From JADJPL01 sp040382095 (GTDB lineage: Bacteria; Bacteroidota; Bacteroidia; Chitinophagales; Saprospiraceae): a stretch of 64,000 nucleotides of DNA. Of the stretch, positions 1 through 8,938 are shown piece after piece (the stretch's first letter is position 1; the number at the start of each line of letters is the position of its first letter). A program made the position numbers and the translations under genes. The notes under the pieces are model-generated. The model was not told where the DNA came from, did no database searches, and saw only the letters and a program-made list of their open reading frames with translations. The stretch lies in NCBI GenBank assembly GCA_040382095.1, contig JBEIGB010000001.1, positions 1-64,000 on the forward strand, given 5' to 3'.

Positions 1-1
1 C

Positions 2-100
2 GCTTTTGACAAAACCCCTGTAAATCAGTTGTTTAACCATCTCGAATACCAAAAATTCGACAAAACAATTTCTAACCAATTGAATATGTTTGACTTATAA
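2..100 (+). CDS. C-terminal end of an unidentified protein, possibly a transposase (cut by window edge)
   Basis: An open frame enters from the left edge and stops at the TAA at 98-100. The last residues include EYQKFDKTISNQLNMFDL. The frame has no internal stop and is protein-like. A basic/aromatic segment ending in a Leu-Phe/Met-Phe-Asp tail is a feature I associate with some insertion-sequence transposases, but 32 residues do not allow a family to be named. The AT-rich decayed sequence that follows fits an insertion-sequence margin. This could equally be the end of any other protein. Confidence 0.4.
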   Translation, partial: AFDKTPVNQLFNHLEYQKFDKTISNQLNMFDL

Positions 101-296
101 CCGGACACTAGTGGGTACATGTATAAGCCCATATTCATATACCAAAAAAACAAACTTGTTTAATATATTGATTTTCAATTTTTTGTAAAAACACAAAATC
201 ATATTGATTTTTTTTTGGTACAAAACATTCAAAAAACACCAACGAAACAACAGGGCTTGCTCTGCACAAATGCACAAAATCATAAAATAAAGTCTA
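101..296. other. AT-rich spacer without a recognised gene
   Basis: About 200 bases, much richer in A and T than the rest of the window, with runs such as TTTTTTTTGG. No convincing gene, tRNA or strong hairpin was seen. The leftward frame covering 95-583 is not protein-like and is treated as chance. Confidence 0.6.
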
Positions 297-410
297 ATGG
301 AAACGGAGAAAAGGGAGGGTTTACCGCTAAAAGGACAACCCGGCGGGATGGAAAATAGCGACTTAAGATGGGTAAATGGAAATGTTGTCCCTGGAATCCG
401 GACTAATTGC

Positions 411-576
411 AATCTAATCGCCGAAGCTAAATTTAACGGCGAAATCCCGCTTCCTGAATGAAGCAGCTGACCTGATGTTCCACTATCTCGTACTGCTTGC
501 CGCCAAAGAAACCCGCCTCCAGGAGATTCTGGAAGTCCTGCGCGAACGACATCAAAAAAGCAATCCCCGGCACTGA
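411..576 (+). pseudogene. hisE: Remnant of hisE / hisIE C-terminus (phosphoribosyl-ATP pyrophosphatase), frameshifted
   Basis: From 451 to the TGA at 574-576 one frame reads RFLNEAADLMFHYLVLLAAK and continues to VLRERHQ. This is the end of the HisE domain, where the family has NEAADLLYHLLVLL followed by an amphipathic helix and RH. HisE hydrolyses phosphoribosyl-ATP in histidine synthesis. Just upstream, 411-449 continues the match in another frame (NLIAEAKFNGEI, compare VVIEAKN), so a frameshift lies at about 445-451. No HisI domain and no earlier HisE motif (GEEAxE) is visible upstream. The frame of the first piece is open back to an ATG at 297 and stops at 461. This is a decayed fragment; a working hisIE would have to be elsewhere in the genome. 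Confidence 0.55.
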
Positions 577-628
577 ACCTCACGCCGCCTTGCTATACCT
601 GAAATTCTCAGTCTCCCTCGCCCCCGTC

Positions 629-1843
629 TTAACCCCTCAAATTAAAAAATTGCGTGGGGGAAGTTTCCGGATGTAACTTCCGAAATGCCGTGTAAAATGC
701 ATTTCGCGATCCAAACCCAGCCTGATAAATCATCGCCTCAAGCGAAAATTGCTGCCACTTTGAATCCGTCTTTATGTGCTCTTTGATATAATTGAACCGA
801 TACGTATTTACGAGGTCCGTATATGAAATACCATAATGCTCCTTAATTGCTTTCGATATCCGGTAAGGCTTCTCACCAATCTCCGAGGCCATTCGCGATA
901 TGCTGAAATCCTGTTGCAAAAATGGTTGTTCCATCTTCATATACTCGTCAATAGCCTTGATTATTTTTGCCTTTTCCAGGTTATTGCCAGGAATATCAAC
1001 ATTCTCTTCTTCGGGCATCACCAGAGACACCGCTGGGTCCACAGGCTTTTTGATCCTTTTAAGAGCGATTTCTTCTTTTATTTCGCTTATGCTGATATCA
1101 TTCCATTGGACGCCCTGCAGTAGTCTGGGATTCACTAATAAAAATATCCCTGTGAACACACCATCCAAGAAAAAAGTGTACTCCCACATTCGAGCCATAC
1201 TGGCGGGGAGATATGAATGAAAGGCAAAGCTGAAAAAAATGAACCCTGCCGTTACAAATTTCAAAATGACTTCAATGAAAATCCATTTAATCAACAACGC
1301 GTTGCGCATAAAAACAGGATGGCGTGCCCTGAAAATCAATGGTCTGATAATATTGAAGCATAGTAACGAATAGACTAAGACCAGCAAGGATTTGAATATC
1401 GTATGAAAACGATAGGTAAATAATCCTAACCTTACCTCCTCAAATACACCCGCGAGATTATTTTTATAAATTGCTAGTTTTTCTGCTGGTGAAAGTAAAA
1501 ATAATGGCAATAATTCAATGGTATGTAACAAAAATGGCAAGAAATGTAGCCAATAGACGATTCGCCATTTTTTACTGGGATAAAATAGAAATAACACAAA
1601 AAAATAAAACAATGGACCCAGTAAATAATGAAAAGGGGAGCTACTGCGAAAAAAATTCGGGTAGGACGACATTAACCCACTTTGAAACATAAAAGTGGCA
1701 AATAAAATGAAGCCCATTGTCATCAAAAATAGCCCTAGTAACTTATATGCAAAGGATAGCTTGCGAACAGCAAACGATAATCCTATCAGCGTAATCAATC
1801 CCTGAAAAAAAGCATAATACCCTAAACCCCAAGAGCTAATCAT
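629..1843 (-). CDS. Membrane-bound AraC-family transcriptional regulator
   Basis: 404 residues. The first ~245 residues are strongly hydrophobic and look like about seven membrane helices. After a charged linker, residues ~305-404 form an AraC-type double helix-turn-helix, with an ISRMASEIGEKPYRISKAIK-like first HTH and a second ending GFGSRNAFYTAFRKLHPETS, matching the family signature G(F/Y)xxxxxFxxxFKxxxGxTPxxF. Such proteins are one-component regulators that read a signal at or in the membrane. I start at the ATG at 1843; an in-frame GTG at 1888 would add 15 residues but no membrane feature. A -7 box (TATTTTTG on the minus strand, 1929-1936) lies upstream without a clear -33 box. The target genes are unknown; the neighbour at 2001-3473 is also a membrane protein with a C-terminal DNA-binding-like region. 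Confidence 0.85.
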   Translation of the reverse strand: MISSWGLGYYAFFQGLITLIGLSFAVRKLSFAYKLLGLFLMTMGFILFATFMFQSGLMSSYPNFFRSSSPFHYLLGPLFYFFVLFLFYPSKKWRIVYWLHFLPFLLHTIELLPLFLLSPAEKLAIYKNNLAGVFEEVRLGLFTYRFHTIFKSLLVLVYSLLCFNIIRPLIFRARHPVFMRNALLIKWIFIEVILKFVTAGFIFFSFAFHSYLPASMARMWEYTFFLDGVFTGIFLLVNPRLLQGVQWNDISISEIKEEIALKRIKKPVDPAVSLVMPEEENVDIPGNNLEKAKIIKAIDEYMKMEQPFLQQDFSISRMASEIGEKPYRISKAIKEHYGISYTDLVNTYRFNYIKEHIKTDSKWQQFSLEAMIYQAGFGSRNAFYTAFRKLHPETSPTQFFNLRG

Positions 1844-1928
1844 ATATATCGCTTTTCTACACTCATACTCTACCAGTAACAAATGCACTAAATTCGCAAA
1901 AAATAGTAGAATTTCAAATCCTGCCTTT

Positions 1929-1936
1929 CAAAAATA
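1929..1936 (-). promoter_or_regulatory. Possible -7 promoter box for the AraC-type gene
   Basis: Reads TATTTTTG on the minus strand, fitting the Bacteroidota -7 consensus TANNTTTG. No TTTG is found at the expected distance upstream, so only half of the promoter is supported. Confidence 0.35.
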
Positions 1937-2000
1937 ATATTCAACCTGCTGCGGCGAATCTGCGTGAAACTATTTTTAGCCCCTGACTATGTTAGAAAAT

Positions 2001-3473
2001 CTATTCGGTTTTTTTACGGATTGCTTCCATATAATCTGGTCGGATCCGGTATTCCTTGAAACGACGGTCAACCGGATCGGGAAGCTCCTCCAGGAATGAA
2101 TCCTCCAAACGGGTGGTGTATTTAAATATATCATTGATTTCCCTGATCAGGCGGATCTTCCGCTTTTTCAATACTTCATGGGATTCCAGGCCATTACGGA
2201 CGTAATCTAACATGTCCTGGTTACTCAGCCGGCCCTCATTCATAAAAAATAACTGCAACAAACCCCGGTGATCCTCTTCAAAAAAAATAGGCACACCTTC
2301 ATAAATCAACGATAGTTGACCATTTGCCTCTTCAATTGAAAGGGTGTACTGCGGTACTTGCCCGCGCTTACGCTTCAAAGCCTTATTTATATACCTGAAT
2401 AAAAAGTAGCCCCCTATAAGCAATAACAAAGGTACCACCCCGACAAGCAGCAGCATTTCCCACCATGGCAGGTAATAACGCTGCGATAACGTAGCGTTGT
2501 ACTCCAGGTCCCCCCTTGGAATTGCCTCGATTGACAACTGCTCCCGGACATCACCGTTTCGCTTTTTGGCCAGGACAAAATGCTGGTTGATCGGACTATA
2601 GGCCCCTCTGAAACGGTATTCGATCGCCTGATTGATCTTTTCTTTCGATTCAAAACAATCCAGCCTGTTCTCCCCAATACACACACGACAAAAATTCCTT
2701 TCTTTATCCGGATAGGTCAGATAAGTATATTTTTCGCTGAAAAATAAATTATCCGTCATCGGAATGGATTCAAATGCAGTCATTAAACCCAGTTTGCGCC
2801 ATTTCCTGGAAGCCATGTCCAACTCCCAAACATCTTTGTAGCTTTTGTTTTCCGAACGATAAATACTGGGGTTCGTATTTACCACCCCACCCGAAATATA
2901 AAACTTGCCATTCCGTGTATCAAATTGATACAGGCTGTGGGAGCGCGCCCCGGGTATCCGCGACTTTTTATCATAATAAAATATGAACCACTGCGGGTTT
3001 TTCAGCGAAAATTCCGTCATGTACCCTTTGTACATAAAGAATCCATACCCGCCATAATGGAAAATCCTATCGCGATAGGAAAAAAATGCACCCCCAAACT
3101 GATTTCGGTGGAGAAAGGAACTGTCCACCCTCAGGAGCGAAGAATCCTTGTACATATAAACAATCCCGCCACCATCCCTAAAAAACAAACACTCCCGGTT
3201 ATTGGGAACAAAACGGATTTCTTCAGGATAGTTGATAAACGGCGTAAGATCGTTGCGCTTATACCGAATGGACCGCCACGCCGTATCTTTCCCGGGATTG
3301 AACGCATAATACTGGCTGTCCGTGAATACCAGCAAATCCCCGTTCCCGGGATCCACGCCAAAGAAAAATCGGATGTGGTCTATAAGTAGGGACTTCCCGT
3401 TAACCTGCGGCTCCTGGCTATATACTGCGGCGCTTACCAGCAAAAAACAAATAATGAGGTATCGGCTTAGCAT
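2001..3473 (-). CDS. Kelch-like periplasmic sensor with one membrane helix and a C-terminal regulator-like domain
   Basis: 490 residues from the ATG at 3473, which begins a good signal peptide (MLSRYLIICFLLVSAAVYSQ). The longer frame starts at a TTG at 3506 and would spoil it. Residues ~135-230 carry Kelch/beta-propeller-like segments (FHYGGYGFFMY, KFYISGGVV, DVWELDMASRKWRKLG). A single membrane helix lies at ~339-360, followed by basic residues. The cytoplasmic part (~377-490) has a short beta-rich stretch and then a charged helical region with KKRKIRLIREIND, reminiscent of winged-helix domains in Bacteroidota one-component regulators. The likely role is a membrane sensor that controls transcription; this is inferred from layout, not from a firm family match. 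Its promoter overlaps a perfect palindrome (3555-3586). Confidence 0.65.
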   Translation of the reverse strand: MLSRYLIICFLLVSAAVYSQEPQVNGKSLLIDHIRFFFGVDPGNGDLLVFTDSQYYAFNPGKDTAWRSIRYKRNDLTPFINYPEEIRFVPNNRECLFFRDGGGIVYMYKDSSLLRVDSSFLHRNQFGGAFFSYRDRIFHYGGYGFFMYKGYMTEFSLKNPQWFIFYYDKKSRIPGARSHSLYQFDTRNGKFYISGGVVNTNPSIYRSENKSYKDVWELDMASRKWRKLGLMTAFESIPMTDNLFFSEKYTYLTYPDKERNFCRVCIGENRLDCFESKEKINQAIEYRFRGAYSPINQHFVLAKKRNGDVREQLSIEAIPRGDLEYNATLSQRYYLPWWEMLLLVGVVPLLLLIGGYFLFRYINKALKRKRGQVPQYTLSIEEANGQLSLIYEGVPIFFEEDHRGLLQLFFMNEGRLSNQDMLDYVRNGLESHEVLKKRKIRLIREINDIFKYTTRLEDSFLEELPDPVDRRFKEYRIRPDYMEAIRKKTE

Positions 3474-3544
3474 TCCCCGGATAAATTTAGTAGTCGTAGG
3501 TGTCAAAATAGGTTCGGAACAACTGCTGAAAACTATTTCAAAAT

Positions 3545-3574
3545 CAAATTTATTGCATTTCCCCTAATTTCAAA
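3545..3574 (-). promoter_or_regulatory. Promoter of the Kelch-like gene (TTTG-N18-TAAATTTG)
   Basis: On the minus strand a -33 TTTG (3571-3574) is followed after 18 bases by TAAATTTG (3545-3552). This fits the Bacteroidota primary sigma consensus TTTG-N19-TANNTTTG closely. Transcription would start near 3538, about 65 bases before the ATG at 3473. Confidence 0.65.
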
Positions 3575-3586
3575 TAGGGGAAATGC
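3555..3586. promoter_or_regulatory. Perfect 12-bp inverted repeat over the promoter (candidate operator)
   Basis: Arms GCATTTCCCCTA (3555-3566) and TAGGGGAAATGC (3575-3586) are exact reverse complements, separated by 8 bases that contain the -33 box. Placement on the promoter between divergent genes favours a repressor or activator site over a terminator. The regulator is unknown; autoregulation by the downstream protein is possible. Confidence 0.55.
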
Positions 3587-3903
3587 GGGTTCCCCTAATT
3601 TTTCTTGCAAGTTACTTTAACAATTTTTAACTTTCCACATCATTTCGATTTTTTACTTACTCCGTGAAAATCAAACGCCTGTTTCTCAGAATATTTTTCA
3701 ACGACCAAACACGATATCCTTTTGTCAGCCCCATAATTGATCATACCTGATTTTGACAAACTTTCATTATTATTTCAGGGAGTCATCCCTGGTAAAACTA
3801 ACCCCACCCATTTTTTCCAGGCCATACCTTTTTTCAGGCCTGTACGGAAATTTATGGCACCTCGTTGAACCGGCGAAATAGTGCTTCCGTTCTATATTTT
3901 GCC

Positions 3904-5925
3904 ATGCAATTCAAACTCACTTCCAATTATCGCCCTACCGGCGACCAGCCAACGGCTATCGAACAGCTTTGCGCCGGAATCAAAACAGGGGCACCTTCCC
4001 AGGTACTTCTCGGTGTAACCGGGTCCGGGAAAACCTTTACAATCGCCAATGTCATCGAACGCATACAAAAACCTACCCTGGTACTGACCCACAACAAAAC
4101 CCTTACCGCTCAGCTATACAGCGAGTTTTGTGAGTTTTTCCCCGATAATGCAGTAGAATACTTCGTCTCCTATTACGATTACTACCAGCCGGAAGCTTAT
4201 ATCTCCGTTACCGATACTTATATCGAAAAAGACCTCGCCATCAACGAAGAAGTGGATAAACTTCGTCTGAGGGCTACCTCCTCCCTGCTCTCGGGAAGAA
4301 GAGACGTGATTATCGTTGCCTCTGTCTCCTGTATCTATGGTATGGGCAACCCGGAAGACTACAAAACCGGGATCATCCGGATCCGTAAAGGTCAAACCAT
4401 TACCCGGAACAGTTTCCTGCTCCGGCTCGTGGAAAGTCTCTACTCCCGCACCGAAACCGACTTCCGCCGCGCTACCTTCCGCGTCAGGGGCGATACCGTT
4501 GATATCAACCTTCCTTATGTGGACTTCGGCTACCGCATCACTTTCTTCGGCGATGAAATCGAGGAAATCGAACAAATCGAAATAGAAAGTGGCAAACGCA
4601 TCGAACGCATGGAGGTAGCCGCTATCTTTCCCGCTAACCTCTACATCGCACCCAGGGAACGCATCCACCATATTATTCGCGAAATCGAAGACGAACTCTA
4701 CAGCCAGGAAAAATATTTCGAACGCGAAGGAAAACTCCTCGAAGCCCGCCGTATCCACGAACGCACGACCTTCGATCTCGAAATGATCAAAGAACTCGGA
4801 TATTGCAGCGGCATCGAAAACTACTCCCGCTTCTTTGACGGAAGGCTCCCCGGTACCCGACCTTTCTGCCTCCTGGATTACTTTCCCGATGACTATCTCA
4901 TGGTCATTGACGAAAGCCACGTCACCGTCCCACAGGTAAGAGGCATGTATGGCGGCGACCGCGCCAGAAAACTCAGCCTTGTCAACTTCGGCTTCCGCCT
5001 ACCCTCCGCAATTGACAACCGCCCCCTTAATTTCCCGGAATTCGAAAGCCTGATCAATCAGGTCGTATTCGTCAGTGCTACCCCGGGAGACTATGAGCTC
5101 GAAAAAACCGGCGGCCTTATCGTAGAACAACTCATCCGACCTACCGGCCTGCTCGATCCCCCCATCGAAGTCCGTCCCAGCCTTAACCAAATTGATGACC
5201 TGCTCGAAGAGATCAACGAAAGAATCAAACGACAGGAAAGGGTACTCGTTACTACCCTTACAAAACGCATGGCAGAAGAACTGTCCAAATACCTCGCCAA
5301 AATCGGCATTAAAGTGCGCTATATCCACTCCGAAGTCGAAACCATGGAACGCGTCGAAATTATCCGCGACCTCCGGCTCGGCGGATTTGATGTACTCGTC
5401 GGCGTAAACCTCCTCCGCGAAGGCCTCGACCTGCCGGAAGTATCCCTGGTAGCCATCCTCGATGCCGATAAAGAAGGCTTCCTCCGAAACGACAGATCCC
5501 TCACCCAGACCGCAGGACGCGCCGCCCGTAATGCCAACGGCCTCGTCATCTTCTATGCAGATACCATCACCGATTCTATGCGCAAAACCATTGACGAAAC
5601 CCTGCGCCGAAGGTCTATTCAAATGGACTATAACCAAACCAACGGAATCACCCCAACCACCGTATTCAAATCCCGCGAAGAAATCCTCAACCAAAAATCC
5701 ATACTCGATATCCGGGGAAAAGCCAATGCTTATGTCGAACCCGAAAAACCCGACATCGCCGCCGACCCCGTAATCAACTACCTGTCCCGCGAACAACTGG
5801 AAAAATATATCGCCGAAACAGAAAAGAAAATGAAACAGGCAGCAAAAGACCTCGACTTCGTCTCCGCCGCCCAATTCCGGGATGAACTGCTCGCCCTGCG
5901 CGAAAAACTGCGGCTCGCTGTTTAG
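3904..5925 (+). CDS. uvrB: UvrABC system subunit B (excinuclease helicase)
   Basis: 673 residues, the usual length. UvrB receives damaged DNA from UvrA, opens the strands and guides UvrC incision in nucleotide excision repair. Visible features: Walker A GVTGSGKT at 37-44; the aromatic beta-hairpin segment YYDYYQPEAYI at 90-100 that clamps DNA; the DESH Walker B box at 336-339; helicase motifs V/VI (GVNLLREGLDLPEV and QTAGRAARN); and a C-terminal UVR domain at about 630-665 for UvrC contact. The start is the ATG at 3904 (MQFKLTSNYRPTGDQ, the standard N-terminus); an upstream TTG at 3865 is rejected. It stands alone here, with neither uvrA nor uvrC nearby. The next gene, also a DNA helicase, follows after 119 bases on the same strand. 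Confidence 0.98.
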   Translation: MQFKLTSNYRPTGDQPTAIEQLCAGIKTGAPSQVLLGVTGSGKTFTIANVIERIQKPTLVLTHNKTLTAQLYSEFCEFFPDNAVEYFVSYYDYYQPEAYISVTDTYIEKDLAINEEVDKLRLRATSSLLSGRRDVIIVASVSCIYGMGNPEDYKTGIIRIRKGQTITRNSFLLRLVESLYSRTETDFRRATFRVRGDTVDINLPYVDFGYRITFFGDEIEEIEQIEIESGKRIERMEVAAIFPANLYIAPRERIHHIIREIEDELYSQEKYFEREGKLLEARRIHERTTFDLEMIKELGYCSGIENYSRFFDGRLPGTRPFCLLDYFPDDYLMVIDESHVTVPQVRGMYGGDRARKLSLVNFGFRLPSAIDNRPLNFPEFESLINQVVFVSATPGDYELEKTGGLIVEQLIRPTGLLDPPIEVRPSLNQIDDLLEEINERIKRQERVLVTTLTKRMAEELSKYLAKIGIKVRYIHSEVETMERVEIIRDLRLGGFDVLVGVNLLREGLDLPEVSLVAILDADKEGFLRNDRSLTQTAGRAARNANGLVIFYADTITDSMRKTIDETLRRRSIQMDYNQTNGITPTTVFKSREEILNQKSILDIRGKANAYVEPEKPDIAADPVINYLSREQLEKYIAETEKKMKQAAKDLDFVSAAQFRDELLALREKLRLAV

Positions 5926-5984
5926 TTTTCTACCCCTTCTCTTCATTTCCCCGCTCCCAAGGCAGCCGCCAACAAAAAATTCCT

Positions 5985-5992
5985 TATTTTTG
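5985..5992 (+). promoter_or_regulatory. Possible -7 box upstream of the helicase fusion gene
   Basis: TATTTTTG matches TANNTTTG and lies 52 bases before the ATG at 6045. No TTTG is present at the expected -33 position. Confidence 0.3.
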
Positions 5993-6044
5993 GTTCTGAA
6001 CTACCTTTAAAAGCACCCGTTTCACCTCAATTTGTCTTCCTACA

Positions 6045-8909
6045 ATGGATATACTCTACTATACCGATATTGATTCCTCAAAAATCAAAAAACAGTTTAG
6101 CAAAGTCGTCACCCAACTCCAAAATGGAAATTTCAGCGGAGCAGATGTAAAAAAAATGGCCAACACCGGCTTATACCGGGCAAAACTCGATGACGCAAGC
6201 CGGCTTATTTTCCGCTTCGCACGGTTCGGGAATAAAAAATTCCTCCTCTTACTCGAAGTGGTCATGCACCACGATTATGCATCCTCCAGGTTCCTTAACA
6301 GGGCCGAAGTGGACGAAAGTAAACTACTCCCGATTGCCAAACCCGAGCAAATGGCAGAAGAAGATTTTTTCCCGCTGCCTTATGTGAACCCCAAATCCGC
6401 TTATTTCCACCTCCTCGATAAGGTCATATCCTTCGATGATGACCAGGATTCCATATTCCGCCTCCCACCACCCGTGATTATTATCGGCTCTGCCGGAAGC
6501 GGAAAAACCGCCCTTACCCTCGAAAAAATCAAAACCCTGCGCGGTACTGTCCTCTATGTCACCCTTTCCCCCTTCCTCGTCGAAAACTCTCAGCAACTCT
6601 ATGCCTCCAATAACTACAGCAATGAAAGTCACGAAGTAGATTTTCTCTCGTTTAAAGAGTTCCTGGAAACCCTCCGCATACCCCCGGGCCGCGAAATATC
6701 CTTCCGCGTATTCGACGGCTGGTTCTCGCGACACCGAAATACCCTCAAAACCCGCGATAGCTATAAAGTATATGAAGAATTTAAAGGTGTACTCGTCGGT
6801 ATGAATACAGACCAACCCCACCTCTCCCGCCAACAATATATATCCCTCGGAATCCGCCAGTCCGTTTTTCCTCCAGATGAAAGACCCCAAATCTATGACC
6901 TCTTCGAAAAATATCTCCGCTTCCTCAACGAAAACAACTACTATGACCCCAGTATGATCGCTGTCCAATGGCAGCCACTTTGCCTACCTAAATACGACTT
7001 CATCATCGTGGACGAAGTACAGGACCTCACCAATGCCCAGCTCTTCCTCTTGTTGAAATCCCTCAAAACAACAGGCAATTTTATCCTCTGTGGCGACTCC
7101 AACCAAATCGTCCACCCTAATTACTTCTCCTGGGCCAATGTCAAATCCATGTTCTATTCCCAGGATGCAATGCCTGATGATGTACGAATACTCCACGCTA
7201 ACTACAGAAACTCCCCACAAGTGACTGAAGTGGCCAACCGTATCCTGAAAATCAAAAATGCCCGCTTCGGCTCTATAGACCGCGAAAGTACATACCTCGT
7301 ACGGCCCGTCTCCCAAAAATCCGGAGAAGTCGTTTTCCTCCCCGATAACCCTCAGATCAAACAGGAACTCAACAGGAAAACTTTCAAGTCTGCCCAATTC
7401 GCTGTAATCGTAATGAACCAGGAAGATAAAGCAGAAGCCGCAAAAGCTTTCCAAACACCACTCCTCTTCTCTATCCAGGAAGCAAAAGGCCTCGAATATG
7501 AAAATATCATCCTCGTGAACTTTGTCTCCCAGTATGCCCGCGAATTTATGGACATCGCCAACGGCGTCACCCCGGAAGACCTCGAAACTGACGAACTTAG
7601 GTACGCCCGCGCCAAAGATAAATCCGATAAATCCCTCGATGCTTATAAATTCTATGTCAACTCCCTCTACGTGGCAATCACCCGAGCTGTCAGAAATCTC
7701 TATATCCTCGAAAATGCCCGCAAACACCCTTTGCTCGATTTACTCGGCTTTGGCGACCAACGCCAAAAACTCGATATGAAAGAATCCCAGTCTTCTATCG
7801 AAGAATGGCAACAGGAAGCGCGCCGCCTCGAACAACAAGGCAAATTAGAACAAGCCGAACGCATCCACCACTCTATACTCAAAACCCAAAAAACCCCCTG
7901 GATTCCTATCACCCTCTCAGAACTCACCAAAATTAAAGCAGAAGCCCTCAACCCTGAATTGTTCAACAAAAAAGCTAAAGACCGCTTATTTGATTTCGCA
8001 CTGATCTATCACGACAACGCAACCATCAAAAAGCTCTCCGAACTGAAATATCGCCGCGCCGACAAAGCAAGTGAAGAACGAAACGCAATCTTCCGCCGTG
8101 GATATGCCATGTATAAAGCTGACGACATCAAAAAAATTAACGAAAACATCAAAAAATATGGCATCAACTACCGGGACGAGTTCAATCTGACCCCATTGCT
8201 CGCAGCAGCCAAAACCGGCGCCATTAAAATCACCCACTTCCTGGTCGAACAAGGCGCCGATATCCATGCATGCGACAACTTCGGCGCCAACGCTTTCCGT
8301 ATCGCTTTTCAATCTGCCGTCACCAACCCCAAATTCCTGAGCAACCAATTCCCTTCCCTCTATTCAAGCCTCCGACCGGACTTCCTTAAGGTCAAAGTGG
8401 AAGGACATCTCGTTAAAATCCACGCCAGAAGCGCCGAATTCTTTCTCTTCCATCTCTTCCTCGCCGTTCAGCCTGTCGTCGTATTTAAAAAAGAAGAACA
8501 CCAGGACCAGGGTATGCTCATGGACGATGTTACCCATGCCACCGCTTCCTTCCCCGACCTTATCCTGCCCCAATATCGCAAAAAACGCAACTACCTCAAT
8601 GCCATGCTCTCTAAAAACGAAATTGACCGCGACGACCCCTACAATAAAAAATTATTCCTCCGCATCAACAGAGGGGCCTATGTGCTCAACCCCGATCTGG
8701 AAATACTGGCGGACGAGGAAACCTGGATGAACGTTTATGATATTATGCTCATCCCTAAAATGACCCGGGAAAAAAATCAGGAAATCCTGTCAGAAGGCCA
8801 CCGAAAACTCCACCAAAAATACCAGGAACACAACCGGATGCTTAGAGAAAAAATGCTCGCCCAGCGTAAAAAAGATGAAGAAGAATGGCGAAAACGCTGG
8901 AATTGGTAA
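6045..8909 (+). CDS. Fusion protein: RelE-like domain, UvrD/Rep-type SF1 helicase, ankyrin repeat
   Basis: 954 residues. Residues 1-85 resemble the RelE/ParE fold (VVTQLQNGNF, VKKMANTGLYRAKLDD, SRLIFRFA, HHDY). A UvrD-type helicase core follows: Walker A GSAGSGKT 148-155, Walker B DEVQD 323-327, GDSNQ 350-354, NYRNS 386-390, KGLEYENI 481-488 and VAITRA 543-548. Residues ~580-660 look like a helical repeat, and ~706-757 contain ankyrin-type sequence (TPLLAAAKTGAIKITHFLVE, GADIHACDNFGANAF). The end (900-954) is highly charged, probably coiled coil. The helicase motifs are intact, so ATPase and DNA translocation are likely; whether the RelE-like part is an active ribonuclease is unknown. A separate antitoxin gene is not present beside it. 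Function is open: repair, or a defence or stress role. Confidence 0.85.
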   Translation: MDILYYTDIDSSKIKKQFSKVVTQLQNGNFSGADVKKMANTGLYRAKLDDASRLIFRFARFGNKKFLLLLEVVMHHDYASSRFLNRAEVDESKLLPIAKPEQMAEEDFFPLPYVNPKSAYFHLLDKVISFDDDQDSIFRLPPPVIIIGSAGSGKTALTLEKIKTLRGTVLYVTLSPFLVENSQQLYASNNYSNESHEVDFLSFKEFLETLRIPPGREISFRVFDGWFSRHRNTLKTRDSYKVYEEFKGVLVGMNTDQPHLSRQQYISLGIRQSVFPPDERPQIYDLFEKYLRFLNENNYYDPSMIAVQWQPLCLPKYDFIIVDEVQDLTNAQLFLLLKSLKTTGNFILCGDSNQIVHPNYFSWANVKSMFYSQDAMPDDVRILHANYRNSPQVTEVANRILKIKNARFGSIDRESTYLVRPVSQKSGEVVFLPDNPQIKQELNRKTFKSAQFAVIVMNQEDKAEAAKAFQTPLLFSIQEAKGLEYENIILVNFVSQYAREFMDIANGVTPEDLETDELRYARAKDKSDKSLDAYKFYVNSLYVAITRAVRNLYILENARKHPLLDLLGFGDQRQKLDMKESQSSIEEWQQEARRLEQQGKLEQAERIHHSILKTQKTPWIPITLSELTKIKAEALNPELFNKKAKDRLFDFALIYHDNATIKKLSELKYRRADKASEERNAIFRRGYAMYKADDIKKINENIKKYGINYRDEFNLTPLLAAAKTGAIKITHFLVEQGADIHACDNFGANAFRIAFQSAVTNPKFLSNQFPSLYSSLRPDFLKVKVEGHLVKIHARSAEFFLFHLFLAVQPVVVFKKEEHQDQGMLMDDVTHATASFPDLILPQYRKKRNYLNAMLSKNEIDRDDPYNKKLFLRINRGAYVLNPDLEILADEETWMNVYDIMLIPKMTREKNQEILSEGHRKLHQKYQEHNRMLREKMLAQRKKDEEEWRKRWNW

Positions 8910-8938
8910 TGACAAACCAATGATTAACAATTTTTTAT

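Larger units (their letters stand above)
3474..3903. other. Divergent intergenic region between the Kelch-like gene and uvrB
   Basis: 430 bases with no gene. It holds the leftward promoter and palindrome listed separately. A third copy of half of the palindrome, TTCCCCTAATTTTT, follows at 3590-3603. No clear uvrB promoter was found: TATATTTTG at 3893-3901 touches the uvrB start and its nearest TTG is 25 bases away. Confidence 0.6.

Noticed and set aside
95..583. Leftward frame of 162 codons at the left margin
   Set aside because: Runs antisense to the hisE remnant and the AT-rich spacer; translation is not protein-like and no ribosome site or promoter is seen.
3865..3903. Upstream TTG start for uvrB
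   Set aside because: It would add 13 residues before the universal MQFKLxSxYxPxGDQ start and lies in the presumed leader.
4114..5946. Long leftward frames inside uvrB (4114-4920 and 4999-5946)
   Set aside because: Mirror frames of uvrB caused by codon bias; low-complexity acidic/aromatic translations without family likeness.
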